Shown: positions 46,174-56,730 of the stretch, in pieces
Layout: each line of letters begins with the position of its first letter
Numbering within the stretch: position 1 is the stretch's first letter
NCBI GenBank assembly: GCA_902805475.1
Contig: CADCSX010000002.1
Coordinates: 3,100,001-3,164,000, forward strand
Direction: 5' to 3'
Source: Entonaema liquescens
Lineage: Eukaryota > Ascomycota > Sordariomycetes > Xylariales > Xylariaceae
DNA: 64,000 nt
Translations under genes and position numbers: made by a program
The notes under the pieces: generated by a model
Seen by the model: only the letters and a program-made list of their open reading frames with translations
What the model was told of the DNA's origin: nothing
The model's database searches: none

Positions 46174-47545
46174 ATGTCTTACGGTGGTGACCTTAACCGG
46201 GGAACGTTCCTCAACACAATTGACTGGGTATTCACTACTATCGCCTTAGGCAAGTCCACTCACGAAATATGCACAGTCCAATTGTTCTTAACCATGGAAT
46301 ATAGTGGCGGTTATCTCGAGGTTTCTATCCCGTGCCTTCTTGGAGAGAATACCCTTTGAGCTGGACGATGGAGTCCTGGTCCTTGCTACAGTAAGAACTC
46401 CCATCGTAGCTGCTATACTAGTATCAACTCACATTTAATAAATACCCTCGTACTTGCGAGATCTATCTATGTGTCATATTGCATTGGATTAGGCTATGGT
46501 CAGCATTATGATCGCCTGCTAGAGGAGGATCCTATCGGGGCCATCAAGCTCGCTCGGCTATTCACAATTCTGCAGGCAATATGCATGTGGACATGGACAC
46601 TTCCTAAGATCCCAACGGCAATGCTGCTTGTCCGGCTGTTTGGAAAGACTAAAAAGCATCTCCCTGCCATTATATACCCACCCGTTGCTTTCTTGGTCGT
46701 ATGGGTCTGCAGTCTGACGATAATTACATTCGTCAAATGTAATCCTACTGCGAAGAACTGGAACCCTCTACTCTCTGGAGAATGTTGGGATATTCGTATC
46801 TATTTATACATGTCATATTTTGGCGGAGGTGAGGAACAGGGGCGAATCCGTGTCCTCAAAAGCATTCAAGTATCACTAATACTGAAGCAGCATTATCCGT
46901 CGCTCTTGACTTTGGATTTGCAATATTTCCTATCACTCAGATCTTTCGATTACAGATGGAGAGATTGCGGAAGATTCTTGTCGCTTTCTCGTTCAGTCTT
47001 GGAATCCCGTGAGTCACCAATATCGTTGGGCGTATTGATGTTTCATTTATAGAGTGTGTCACTAATATTGTTATACTCCCAATAATTAGAGCCGGTGTCG
47101 TTGCCCTGAATAAGGCCGCAACGTTAGGGTCAATCACCAAGCAAGATGATACCCCGTGTGAGTACTTACATACCACGTCAATATATTGTCAATGATTAAT
47201 AACAGAGTATAATCAGGGGCGACTGTTCCTCTCGAAGCATGGAATAATATTGAAAGCTGCGCCCTCCTAATTGCCGCAAGTGCTCCGCTTACTCGACCAC
47301 TCATAACTTTTATCAGCGTTCGTGTCAAGGATATATTCCTGCGGTTCTCGGGCTCATCTAGATTCAGAGATAGAGGGGTACTGAGACTCGATGAGGGAAA
47401 CGAAGCACAAGTTAATAAGAAAGAGATCAAAATCCCTACTCAATTGATACCGGTCTCTCATATACAAAGAAATAGGAACGAAATAATGCTTGAGGACATG
47501 AGCATCAACGTTAAGTATAATTCAGCGGTGGTTCTAGCATATTAA
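46174..47545 (+). CDS. Rhodopsin-like (PTH11-type) membrane protein with an unresolved frame break
   Basis: Six exons are visible: 46174-46249, 46305-46390, 46461-46828, 46891-47008, 47090-47157 and 47217-47545. Family landmarks are in order: FLNTIDWVFTTIAL, AVISRFLSRAFLERIPFELDDGVLVLAT, SIYVSYCIGLGYGQHYDRLL (GxGxH after TM2), LPKIPTAMLLVRLFGKT, CNPTAKNWNPLLSGECWD, LSVALDFGFAIFPITQIFRLQMERLRKIL, DDTPWGATVPLEAWNNIESCALLIAASAPLTRPL. Intron 1 starts with GC (TTAG|GCAAGT) and ends ATATAG, a rare GC-AG intron. Four junctions agree in phase, but exon 2 ends in phase 0 while the only reasonable acceptor for exon 3 (GCGAG|ATC at 46460) requires phase 2, so the frame slips by one base there. No acceptor or donor nearby repairs it. 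Either a one-base indel sits in or near exon 2, or splicing is unusual. The hydrophilic tail after TM7 is about 75 residues. Confidence 0.68.
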
Positions 47546-49311
47546 AATGGAGGAATGTAGAATCTAGGTAGTGGCAGTTATGGTAGAATGACATTGATAC
47601 CTGGGTTACCGGAGTTGTAAATGGGTTTGCGTGTAATTGATATGACAGTTGTTACCCGGTAAATAAAACCCGTTACTGTTGGGAGTGAGGTCACATGACG
47701 CATCGGCCCCTACCCCACAATAAAGTATAATAGATATTCCCCACGTACTCATAGCTTTACCTCAATCTTAGTCATCAATAACAACAATCTTTAACCAATC
47801 GTTTCCCTACGCTCTAGAGCATATCTACCTACACAATCTAACAATCTAATAATTACTTCTTGAATTAGACGAGGTGCCCGACCTAGACAACAATATTGTA
47901 CGAAACAACATGTTAATGAGAACCTAAGTTTTCCAAAGTATTAATGCTGTTTTCATATATTCGACAATCGCACCTTAAGTGGTGTTGCGCAGTAGATAAT
48001 TAAGGAATCGGGCAAGACTAAGGATAGCGTGTTAAACTTCAAGGGCAAATAAGACGTTATTCCGACCTTTATTAGCTACCAGAGAAGAAAAAGAATAAGA
48101 ATAACGGAATCCTATAAAATATTATGAAAGTCTTGCAAATGCTTAAATCCTTGGCATCCTCTGTTGTAACACTCTGACACTGTACTAGCTTTGACCTAAA
48201 CGCTGAGATTAGGCGGCTCACTACAACACTATATCTGCAGGGAGGTTACCCGCCATGGCTCAGAAAATACCGTGCAACTTTGAATTCATACGTACGTACC
48301 TAGCTTACCTAAGCTTAAAAAGCTCGGATCAATGTGTAAGACTTTGGGCCCGGACCTTTGTACATCGAAATATGTGAGAAGCACACCTATCCAGAAGTAC
48401 TTCAGAGAAGTCCAGGTAGGTAGTCACTGCCCGAGTAGGCAGACAGCACTGATAATACATATAGGTAAAGCCACCATTTGAAGTTGCCTCAACTTTAATC
48501 CAAAGGCTTTTAAATAGGTAGCATACTTAGTATCTCTAATATGGGTAGGTACCTATGTACTTAGGTAGGTATTGTCTTGTTTAGTGACCTGTGCTTCACA
48601 TATCCTGGGCAATATATTATCAAAGCCATCTATACCTAGGTTTCCTGTATAATAGGCATCCTGTGGGTTTGTGTTCAAGTGAACCGTGACTGGGTCAGTA
48701 AGTTAGTTACCTATTCTACCACTTTATGGGCGTATAGCCTGATACTACTATGCCATGGCCATTTACCTACCTCTGCAGAAACATTTGGGACACTTATTGT
48801 AGCGTCATTATAAGTGTGATTCATAAAATGACATCGACAGATTTATGCAGCTAGGTACAACGTAGCACAGAGACCTAAAGCAGGCTTTAAGGCGCAGCAT
48901 TTTCGGATCAGAAAGCCTTACAGACGTCCCAATATTAGAAACGCATAAAATATTCGAAGGGGCATAGATTATAGCTATCTTGGACCGACTTGTAGGGCAC
49001 ATACCAAGAAAAGAAGGAATTAAGCATAGGTACCTAGGTAGGTAGGTACTCTTTAACTTTTTAGTAGCTTAGGTAATTTTGGGTATCTATAGGGATCACG
49101 CTTAGCCAGGGAAGGTAGCACAGCTTGAAATATTGATTGCGGAATATCTAACGCCACGCATATGGGGAGCTGGGATGTGATACCAACAAAAGGCAGGCAA
49201 TAAAAGCTCACTTTCCCCTCCTTGCTTTTTCCACTTGATGCTGTCTAGGATATGCGACCGGTTAAAGCCCTTTACGATAGCCCATTCAATTCCCCATGGG
49301 AGACCTGAACC
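47546..49311. other. Intergenic, about 1.8 kb
   Basis: No gene recognised in either strand; stop codons are dense. Palindromic AGGTAGGTACC/TACTTAGGTAGG motifs lie at 48544-48570 and 49027-49050. TATA-like AATATATTAT at 48610-48619 has no gene behind it. Confidence 0.45.
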
Positions 49312-50941
49312 ATGACAGGTGATTTAACCTATTTACTTTTAGTTTGGCTTCGAGTATCAACTCCTAATTCATATTTTATTTAGGTCTCACCCGGTGCCTT
49401 AATGAGATCTATGTTTCGAATCAAGAAGATATTGACAATCTCAATTGCACTTGTGGCGATTCTGATAGCTCTATCGTATTTATTCATATCACCGGTTTCA
49501 TAGGGAATCTTAGTTTCCCACATTGTTCAGCAGTAGAACATATTGATATCGACGATAGTCCTGGCTTGGAACAGTTAAGCTTCCCTGATTTAATGGGTAT
49601 CATAGAGTTACTAGTGCGAGATGCCGCCTCACTCAGCAATATTTCATTCCCACAGTTGGGATTTCCACTTCATGGAATAAATCCCTCCTTCGATTTGCTT
49701 GGTGCGCCGAATCTGAGAAACTTTACCTTCGGGAATATCACCAGTTTCGAAACCCTCAGTCTAAGCAGCAACGAACTAGATGTATATTTATTCTCCCACG
49801 TAACCTCAATTGAGTTTCTGGAACTGGACAGCTCCTTCTACGACTTCCAAAACCTTGAACTACTGGAAACTGTACAACTCACAGGATATTTCCCAGAATC
49901 AAGAATGTTCAGTAATATAACATCAGTCATAAATCTAACCTATACTGACGTCGACTCCCTAGGGGGCGATTTCTTTGGTTTTGGTAAATCTGTACAAGTT
50001 AATGACACTCTGATGATAGGGAACAACTCCGGCGACCCAGAACAAATAATGACATTCCCAGACATTGAGCTTATCGAATCAATTGAGTCATATCTACAGG
50101 CGAGCAACAATACAGACGTCGAGTTAAAATTTAGCCACTTGTCAAGTATAAATGGAGATGTCTCCATCTTCAACAACATAAATTGTACCCTGGATTTGAG
50201 TAGTCTCTCAGGGGTTGAAACACTATCTATAATCGACAACGTTAATACTACCTTACACTGGTTTCCTAAGTTGGAACAAGCCAGCAATATCCACATCCGA
50301 GGGTATATCGATAAGTATTGGCGCTTCATTCCTATCAGACGAGTCACGCATATGAATTCTATTGCTAACATATATGAAGCGGTCCAAATATTTTCCCAGC
50401 CTTAAGAGGAGTGCAAGGGAATGTCACCATTGAACCATGGAACAATAACTTCAACTGTTCAGTGCTGGTAGAAAAATTTCGAAGCGGCCAAATCCAAAAC
50501 TTGGCATGCAATGGGACAGATAACGAGACTAGCATCTTATATGGAGGTATAGGAAATGGGCAGTCAGAGATATCTCAAGGAGCGTGGGCTGGCATCGGAG
50601 TGGGTATAGGATTGTTTGTTCTGGGTGTAATTATTGGCGTAACCTGGCTTCTCCTACGCCTTAAACGCTTGAAGAAGGAGCTTGCGGAGAGGATAAGGCA
50701 GCAGGAAGAACAGCAACGTCGGGATAGTCTAGAGATGGAGTACGAACCGCCGAATCTTAACTTCCTATTCGAAAGCGATGGCACGGGTATTATACGAGAA
50801 AAGCCCGACGACCACCTTCGTGAGGCCGGTGACCAAGCTGTTATCGCTGAGCATCCGGATGACCATATACGCGAACTACCTGTGCCGCCAGCAGAGCTGG
50901 CAGAGACGACCGGCGCGAGAGAGCATGAACATAGGAGGTAG
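49312..50941 (+). CDS. Receptor L-domain (Ecm33/SPS2-like) extracellular protein with TM and cytosolic tail; 5' end uncertain
   Basis: Well-supported exons are 49384-50314 and 50380-50941, separated by an intron 50315-50379 (GTATTG..ATGAAG, branch TTGCTAACAT) that joins RGYID-NGPNIFPALRGVQGNVTI. The body shows repeated leucine-rich L-domain strands: CSAVEHIDIDDSPGLEQLSF, NLRNFTFGNITSFETLSL, HVTSIEFLELDSSF, SSLSGVETLSIIDNVNTTL, plus many N-glycosylation sites and a closing Cys pair (NCSVLVEKF..LACNGTDN). Then a TM (AWAGIGVGIGLFVLGVIIGVTWLLL), basic stop-transfer KRLKKELAERIRQQEEQQRR and a cytosolic tail of about 65 residues. Ecm33-type proteins are normally GPI-anchored wall proteins; the TM plus tail suggests a membrane receptor variant. 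The first exon is doubtful: an ATGACAG micro-exon at 49312-49318 with intron 49319-49383 fits the phase but yields no signal peptide, so a true secretory first exon may lie further upstream. Confidence 0.72.
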
Positions 50942-52041
50942 CTAATGGGAAGGTATCTTCTGGGAGCGATGTATATTAATAACACACATTGTGAAAGGAC
51001 GGCCGATTTTGATTCTGCTATTTTGGTTGGCGCAAGTATGCATTTCCTAACACGCGAGACTTTATGAAAGCTATGTGATAGCTGGATGGTCTTATGAATA
51101 CATATGTAACGGGTCAACAGAAAGAAATGATATTACTTGGAAGAATCAAATAGAATGAGTAAATTGAGTGCTTACAAAGAGGACGAACACGTGGGAAAGC
51201 TTTTGATGAAGAGTAAAATATGTGTATCGGAAGGAACCGAATGGCTTGTCGGAGATAAAACATCGCGCCTCATCCTGGAGATACTTCATGTTGTTACATG
51301 CTGATTAGGTAAATTAGCAGCAGGTAAAGCGTAGTATGGCAATGCTTTTGACGCGATGCGCCTGAGTCCACGAGATAAAGCCTTAATACCAGCAAGGCTT
51401 CATGATTGATATCAGAAGTTCTTGGGATTATTTAAGCAAGAATTTAATAAGATGACGTTGGACCGTCAAGTAACCAATTAAAGGCCATTCTCATAATATT
51501 TGTTGCTGTGGCACACGTCGCGTAAAGTTTATAATTATGCCTGTATTAGCATCATTCTAGACTCATAGGAATGGCAAGAACAGTTATTTTTAGATGTGGC
51601 TTGACAGATTCTGATAGGTAATAAATGGATAAAAATATGTTGCTCCGCGTCCGTGTAAACGCTCAATTCGGAAGTTCGTTGACCCTCAGTTCAGCTCCTG
51701 AATCCTCCTTCGACCCTGGCAATTTACATCTACGCAATCTCGTCAATAAAGTTAATATTGTTCTGTCGCCGATAAAGACAAAGCGATAAGCTGAGTTTCA
51801 ACTTACGAATACCTACCTAGTTTGGCCGGCATGGTCAATTCAGCTACCATTTACAACCCTCGAACTCGACCAGAAAAGGCGAAAATGTGTCTAAGGATGA
51901 GTGTTTCAGCATCTGTACCCCGAGGTGCTATATTCGTAAGAGGCTTACAGGAGATCTGAAAACTATATATCTGATGGTTCTACACGATGGACTAAGGAAG
52001 GTATGTGATCTGCAGCGGTTATCTCACATCTTCCACTCACC
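50942..52041. other. Intergenic, about 1.1 kb
   Basis: No gene recognised. The last 150 bp upstream of the DUF1996 gene contain no clear TATA box. No repeat or RNA gene seen. Confidence 0.45.
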
Positions 52042-53245
52042 ATGAAAGCATTCACTTCATACCTCCTCGCTGCGCTGGTCGCAGGCGTGAGCGCAAAGGA
52101 CCAAGGGACGTTCGCCGTATTGCGCTTTAACAATGCCGCTGGCCAATTCTCTACTGAGGGCCGAATGGACCCTATTGTCAACCCCGGTTCGGACAAGACG
52201 CACTCTCACGGGATAATGGGTGGAAGCAACTTTGATGTTACAGTGGAGGGTGACCAGCTCCTAGGTGCCAGCTGCACCAATGCGAAGATTCTCAACGACA
52301 AGTCAAACTACTGGGTACCTAACTTATGGTTCCAATCTGTATGTGTTTAAACTTAACGCTTCTACCGTACGAGCACTACCGCTAACTCACCCAAAGCCAG
52401 CCAACGGCACTTTCAAGAAGGTACCCTTGTTCTACATGAACGTCTACTACTTGTAAGCTACCCCCTATGGCTCCGACCTATTGGTATTTAGTTTCTAATA
52501 GCTTTCCAGCTTCGATGCTACGAACGATGAGATTAAGGCGTTCCCTCCGGGCATCAAGATTATGAGTGGCGATGTTGACAGGAGGACACCTCCCGCAACA
52601 GGGGGTCTTCAATTAGACCCCACCAAAGGAGAAATCCAAGCAGTTCAATGGACCTGCCCCACGCAAGATGCCAACATCGCGCGATACCCGGCCGATTCGG
52701 ACGGTACTAAAGCAGGACTTGCAGACCCAGCGAACGCCGGTGCTGGAGCTGGTTTCCCAGTGGTGAACTGCGATGGCTATGCTTCGCCTCTCAGGCAGGA
52801 CATCCATATGCCATCTTGTTACAACCCGGAAGCTGGGTTGAACGATTACCAGAACAACATGGCGTTCCCGACGCCTACTAACGACGGAAAGGCGGATTGT
52901 CCTCAGGGCTGGGTGCACGTACCTCATCTATTTTATGAGGTCTACTACGACACCTTGCAGTTCCAGAACGAGTGGACTGCGGATGGCCAGACTCAGCCAT
53001 TTGTCCTGTCAAACGGCGACCGCACTGGTTACAGCTCCCACGCGGACTTCATCTCCGGATGGGACCAAGACACCCTTCAAAGAATCATCGATACGTGCAA
53101 TGCTGGTTTCATTGGTATGGACACGTGCCCCGATATTCCCGGTGGCCTTAACACCGAAATATGTCAGATCCCGAGTAAAAGCCCTGACCCAACTGAGCCT
53201 TGGATCCCACAGCTCCCGGGAGACAATCCGGTATCTGGGTGGTGA
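52042..53245 (+). CDS. Secreted DUF1996-domain protein
   Basis: Three exons, 52042-52338, 52397-52452 and 52510-53245; introns 52339-52396 (GTATGT..AAAG, branch GCTAAC) and 52453-52509 (GTAAGC..CCAG); 362 aa. Signal peptide MKAFTSYLLAALVAGVSA, then the DUF1996 signatures: FAVLRFN, RMDPIVNPGSDKTHSHGIMGGSNF (with conserved H-x-H), WVPNLWFQ, VPLFYMNVYY, FPPGIKIMSGD, and HMPSCYNPE..GWVHVPHLFYEVYYD followed by SNGDRTGYSSHADFISGWD. The domain occurs in many secreted fungal proteins, often with a C-terminal WSC or carbohydrate-binding module, absent here. Conserved His and Asp residues point to a metal- or sugar-binding enzyme-like site, but no activity is established in general. The start is the first ATG and the signal peptide confirms it. 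Confidence 0.92.
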
Positions 53246-53922
53246 GGATAACCGTACAACTACTTTTCCTTTTATTCGATTCACTATTGTATATATTGCC
53301 TACGGCCGGCCGTCTGTATGAATATTGCCCTGTTCATGTATATATTTCTTACTGACCTAGAGGGAAGAACATTGGGTTATTTGAGGCTTTGTCATTATAG
53401 GAATAGGTATTGAGGTAACCATGATTTTCTGGCTCGGAGTACGAGACTGTATAAAAGATATGTAGGGATCGGATAAGGGAAATGGTAGACTATCAATCTA
53501 AAAGAGTTAAATACCTACCTACCTACTTAAACTGTTGATTCGCGAAATATATATAGCTATTAAGGGCTCTACCCTGTGTTACTACCGTCATTATACATGT
53601 TTACCTAGGTCAACCTATTTTACAATACTATTTGCCGACTAATATCAAGAACAATTATGCCGCTTCCTTGTTGGAAACAATGGGACACTAGCCGCGAGCC
53701 AATAAAATACTTCTAACAAAACGAACTGAATGAGATTCATATATTAAGCTTTTGTCTTTGACTCCATTAACTGATAATTTATTCATTATAGTTGTTCAAT
53801 TATTCTTGGTTCATGTAGCTTATCTCTAACAACGGCTTTGTATCAGGAGTAATCTCAGGGATGCTTGTATCTTCATGCTTGACCTAAGCTCCTTATAAAG
53901 AAACGACCTTGCCGTCGTTTTC
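53246..53922. other. Intergenic, about 0.7 kb
   Basis: No gene. A run of TACCTACCTACCTACTT at 53512-53528 belongs to the recurrent ACCT-type low-complexity motif. Confidence 0.45.
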
Positions 53923-54855
53923 ATGAATTTCCCGCAAAATAGAACCATTTTAGTCAACACATCACGTCTTCGAGATTACTTAGGTACCTTGATATTACCC
54001 AGAATGGGAAGCATCCCAAGCAAGTCTTCCCCTCCCAAGAGAAAGGCGGCCGAAATCTCCACAGATGGAGATGGAAAACAAGTGTGCACGGCTAGTCACT
54101 CGGAGGTTCCAACACCTAAGAAGGCCAAGATTGATAATGACCCAAAACCCTGGAATAGGGGCATGAAGATGCCATTAGGTAAGCTGGGGCTAAGACACTT
54201 GAAAAAGGGTTACACACTTTCAAAGATCGGAGCACATCGCAAATCTGGCGGTGGTACAACTGACGATCCTAAAATCATCTGGCTGACACGCCGTGTCCCT
54301 TCCGGTATGCATAGAACAAACGCTGATGCTCTTATGTGGAAAGCCGCTAAAAGTCTCGGGACAATAACACACGTCTATATTAAAGCCGGTATTCAAAAAA
54401 AGATGTGGCTTGATAGAGATAACAGGAGAGTTTACATTCATAATCATGACCTAGTTGAATTCGAGACTCGTGCCGTGCCGACAAGTCCTTATATCACGGT
54501 AGCTTTTGGTACAACCCCAAACAACCTGGTTCTATACGGCTTCATCCACATCTATACAGACAGTAAAGGGAGAGCGATTAGCCCCGTTATTTTCCGGGAG
54601 CAGGTGTTTGAGGAAGATAGCCGTGTCTTCGAATTGTTCGAGTATAAACCGGAGCTATTAGACTGCGGACCCTATTGCCCAACTCATGCAAGACACGAGG
54701 TTTCAATCACCGAATGCAAACATGTAAAGGCAAGGCCTTGTCTTATTCACAAAACTGAAGGACTCATCGATCACTATTGTCCCCGGACGCGCTTTCAACG
54801 AAAGATTACACACTTAGACGCCCGTCCCTCTCCTATGCTCATGCTTCCTTACTAG
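53923..54855 (+). CDS. Orphan basic protein with N-terminal bipartite NLS-like region
   Basis: Single exon, 310 aa from the first ATG; a second in-frame ATG at 54004 (MGSIPSKSSPPKRKAA) is an equally good start and would give 283 aa. I recognise no domain. Visible: Lys/Arg-rich clusters SPPKRKAAE and PTPKKAKID that could act as a nuclear localisation signal, a mixed alpha/beta core (KIIWLTRRVPSGMHRTNADA, THVYIKAGIQKKMWLDRDNRRVYIHNHDLVEFE, YITVAFGTTPNNLVLYGFIHIYTDSKGRA), and a C-terminal Cys/His-rich part (DCGPYCPTHARHEVSITECKH..CLIHKT..HYCPRT) that could bind a metal. No signal peptide or TM. The long unbroken frame and varied composition argue for a real gene. The neighbours give no hint of function. 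Confidence 0.6.
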   Translation: MNFPQNRTILVNTSRLRDYLGTLILPRMGSIPSKSSPPKRKAAEISTDGDGKQVCTASHSEVPTPKKAKIDNDPKPWNRGMKMPLGKLGLRHLKKGYTLSKIGAHRKSGGGTTDDPKIIWLTRRVPSGMHRTNADALMWKAAKSLGTITHVYIKAGIQKKMWLDRDNRRVYIHNHDLVEFETRAVPTSPYITVAFGTTPNNLVLYGFIHIYTDSKGRAISPVIFREQVFEEDSRVFELFEYKPELLDCGPYCPTHARHEVSITECKHVKARPCLIHKTEGLIDHYCPRTRFQRKITHLDARPSPMLMLPY

Positions 54856-55271
54856 ACAAAAATGGCTATGTTTGGTGGACATTCGGTTTCTTACGTTTCC
54901 TTGCGGGAGTGGACCTAAATTGAAAGATGTTATAAGACATAATACACTAGGAGATCCTACTTTAATGCCCCTATGTTTAGAAAACCAAGACCAAGTGGCT
55001 ACGATTATAATATAACTTACTGTAAGAATATTCAAAGAAAACGTAATAAGAAGAGTACACCGTTAAGCCGAATGCTAGTGAACTAAACTACGGATTGTAG
55101 AATGTGAAATTAGTCGAGTAGTCACACCTTTGTAGATATTTAGATATTGGGTTACCCCCCCGAATACGATGTGAGGAAACACAAGAGGTCGATATATCCG
55201 AGGCAGAATCACAAGATAAATAGTATGTGAAAGCACTTCGGTATTACTTTAATATTTGAATTAATTGTAGC
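54856..55271. other. Convergent 3' intergenic region
   Basis: Short AT-rich spacer between the 3' ends of the orphan gene (plus) and the third rhodopsin-like gene (minus). No gene recognised. Confidence 0.45.
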
Positions 55272-56730
55272 TCATCCGTCATCCTCACCAGGTTCTCTAT
55301 TCCTAACGGACCACACTTGTTTTACTACAATGCCGTTATGCGCCATGGATAACGACTGGGAATGCATGCTATCGCGATTCCCCGAACTGATAATTGTTCT
55401 GATCCCTGTCTCGAGATTCAACTTGAGGTTAGGCATCGATTCTGAGGACTTGGTGCTTCGGATCGATCTTCCGTCGTCTTGCCCGTCGGTTTTTCTCGAC
55501 CGTTCGTGGTCTATGCGGTTAAGTTCCGTCTCGCTACCGTCAAAAGGTCTCCTAGAGCCGTTCGTTCTTAACATGCTGTTATCTCGATTTGTCGCGTGTC
55601 GCGAAAAGGGGTTCGTGGTGCCGAAATATTTTTGTGATAACTTTTGCGAATACTTCTGCGGAGTGTCTGTGGTCTTCTTTACAGACTGGAAGCGACGAGA
55701 GAATCGGCGTATCAATGGCCCAAGGGCGATAAGGGCCGAGCAAATGAGTCCAGAGGCAGACTCAGCCTCTCCCCATGCTGCAACTGGTACGAGGTCGTAT
55801 GAGAGATCATCGGTTATATTGGCGAAGAAGACCATACGGCATATCGATACAATACATGTGCTTTTAGAAGTTAGGAGAACTGATGATATTGCGTCTTAGA
55901 TGGATCTGAAAATACTCACAAGAATCCCAGGGCGAAAATGCCAAGGACTGCCCACTTCCTTCCTTTTTTCAAGTTAAGTCGAATAACCACAGGCACAGGC
56001 AGCGCGAGGATGATTAAATCGGTTACGATATTGCCTACAGCGTTCATCCATCCGATGAGGTTGCTATCCAAACACTTTCTGTTGGTTGTAAGACGCCAAT
56101 AATCTCGGATAGGCGAGCAGGGGAAAATAAGGGTAAACTCCTGCGCAACAAGCCAAGCTCCAACAACAGCCATAGTAGAAAGATAGTATATACGGTAATG
56201 AGGTACCTCCTGAATTAGCCGGTAATACTGGAGGAATAAACTGAATTTTATCAGCATCAGGGTTGTATTGTAAGTGAGTGTCATGGCGTAGAATAACTGT
56301 AGCGGATAAATTAGAACTTCTCCGGCGGGCATCAGCGGGGTCATCGGTGTTCATACTTTGAAGAATTGGACAAGTTTTTCATTATCGTCTATGTCCCAAA
56401 TGTGAGAGCCGAGCCCGTATTTCGTATGTATGCATTGAACTATGCCGTTTAAAAGCATTCCGATCTGGTGGAAGAGGTTAGCTGTCATTTGCTCCCCGAC
56501 TTGATCCTAATTCGTAGGTGAGATAAATGGCTTACCATTCCGGCTAGTGCCATATAGTCATCCAACCAGATTCCTCTCAGGATGAAGTGCCTTGTGTATA
56601 ATCGCAGACACACAGCTATCGTCGCGAAAAACATACATAGCACCACAGCCGTTATCGTATCACCGGATCGGTTGTCGTGCGGAAGACGGCTGAACGCCTC
56701 CGCGTCCATGCCCTGATGATAATAGCTCAT
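55272..56730 (-). CDS. Rhodopsin-like (PTH11/SAT4-type) seven-TM membrane protein
   Basis: Four exons: 56730-56536, 56464-56357, 56296-55920 and 55860-55272; introns 56535-56465, 56356-56297 and 55919-55861, with CTAAC/CTAAT branches; 422 aa in phase. TM1 is TITAVVLCMFFATIAVCLRLYTRHF, then the family's LDDYMALAGM, KYGLGSHIWDIDDNEKLVQFFK (GxGxH), LFYAMTLTYNTTLMLIKFSLFLQYYRL, FPCSPIRDYW..KCLDSN (extracellular Cys), GNIVTDLIILALPVPVVIRLNL, GIFALGFFTCIVSICRMVFF, and AAWGEAESASGLICSALIALGPLI as the last helix. The cytosolic tail of about 165 residues is rich in Ser, Arg and Asp (NPFSRHATNRDNSM, RSIRSTKSSES), giving many possible phosphorylation sites, longer than in the other two paralogues here. 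Likely plasma-membrane sensor; ligand unknown. The start is the first ATG upstream of TM1. Confidence 0.9.

Noticed and set aside
47157..47220. Apparent one-base loss in a G run in the second rhodopsin-like gene
   Set aside because: Using acceptor AATCAG at 47216 gives DDTPWGATVPLEAW, which fits the family; the frame is intact there.
50380..50420. Apparent frameshift between the two open frames of the L-domain gene
   Set aside because: An intron 50315-50379 with a good branch site joins RGYID to NGPNIFPAL in frame, so there is no lesion.
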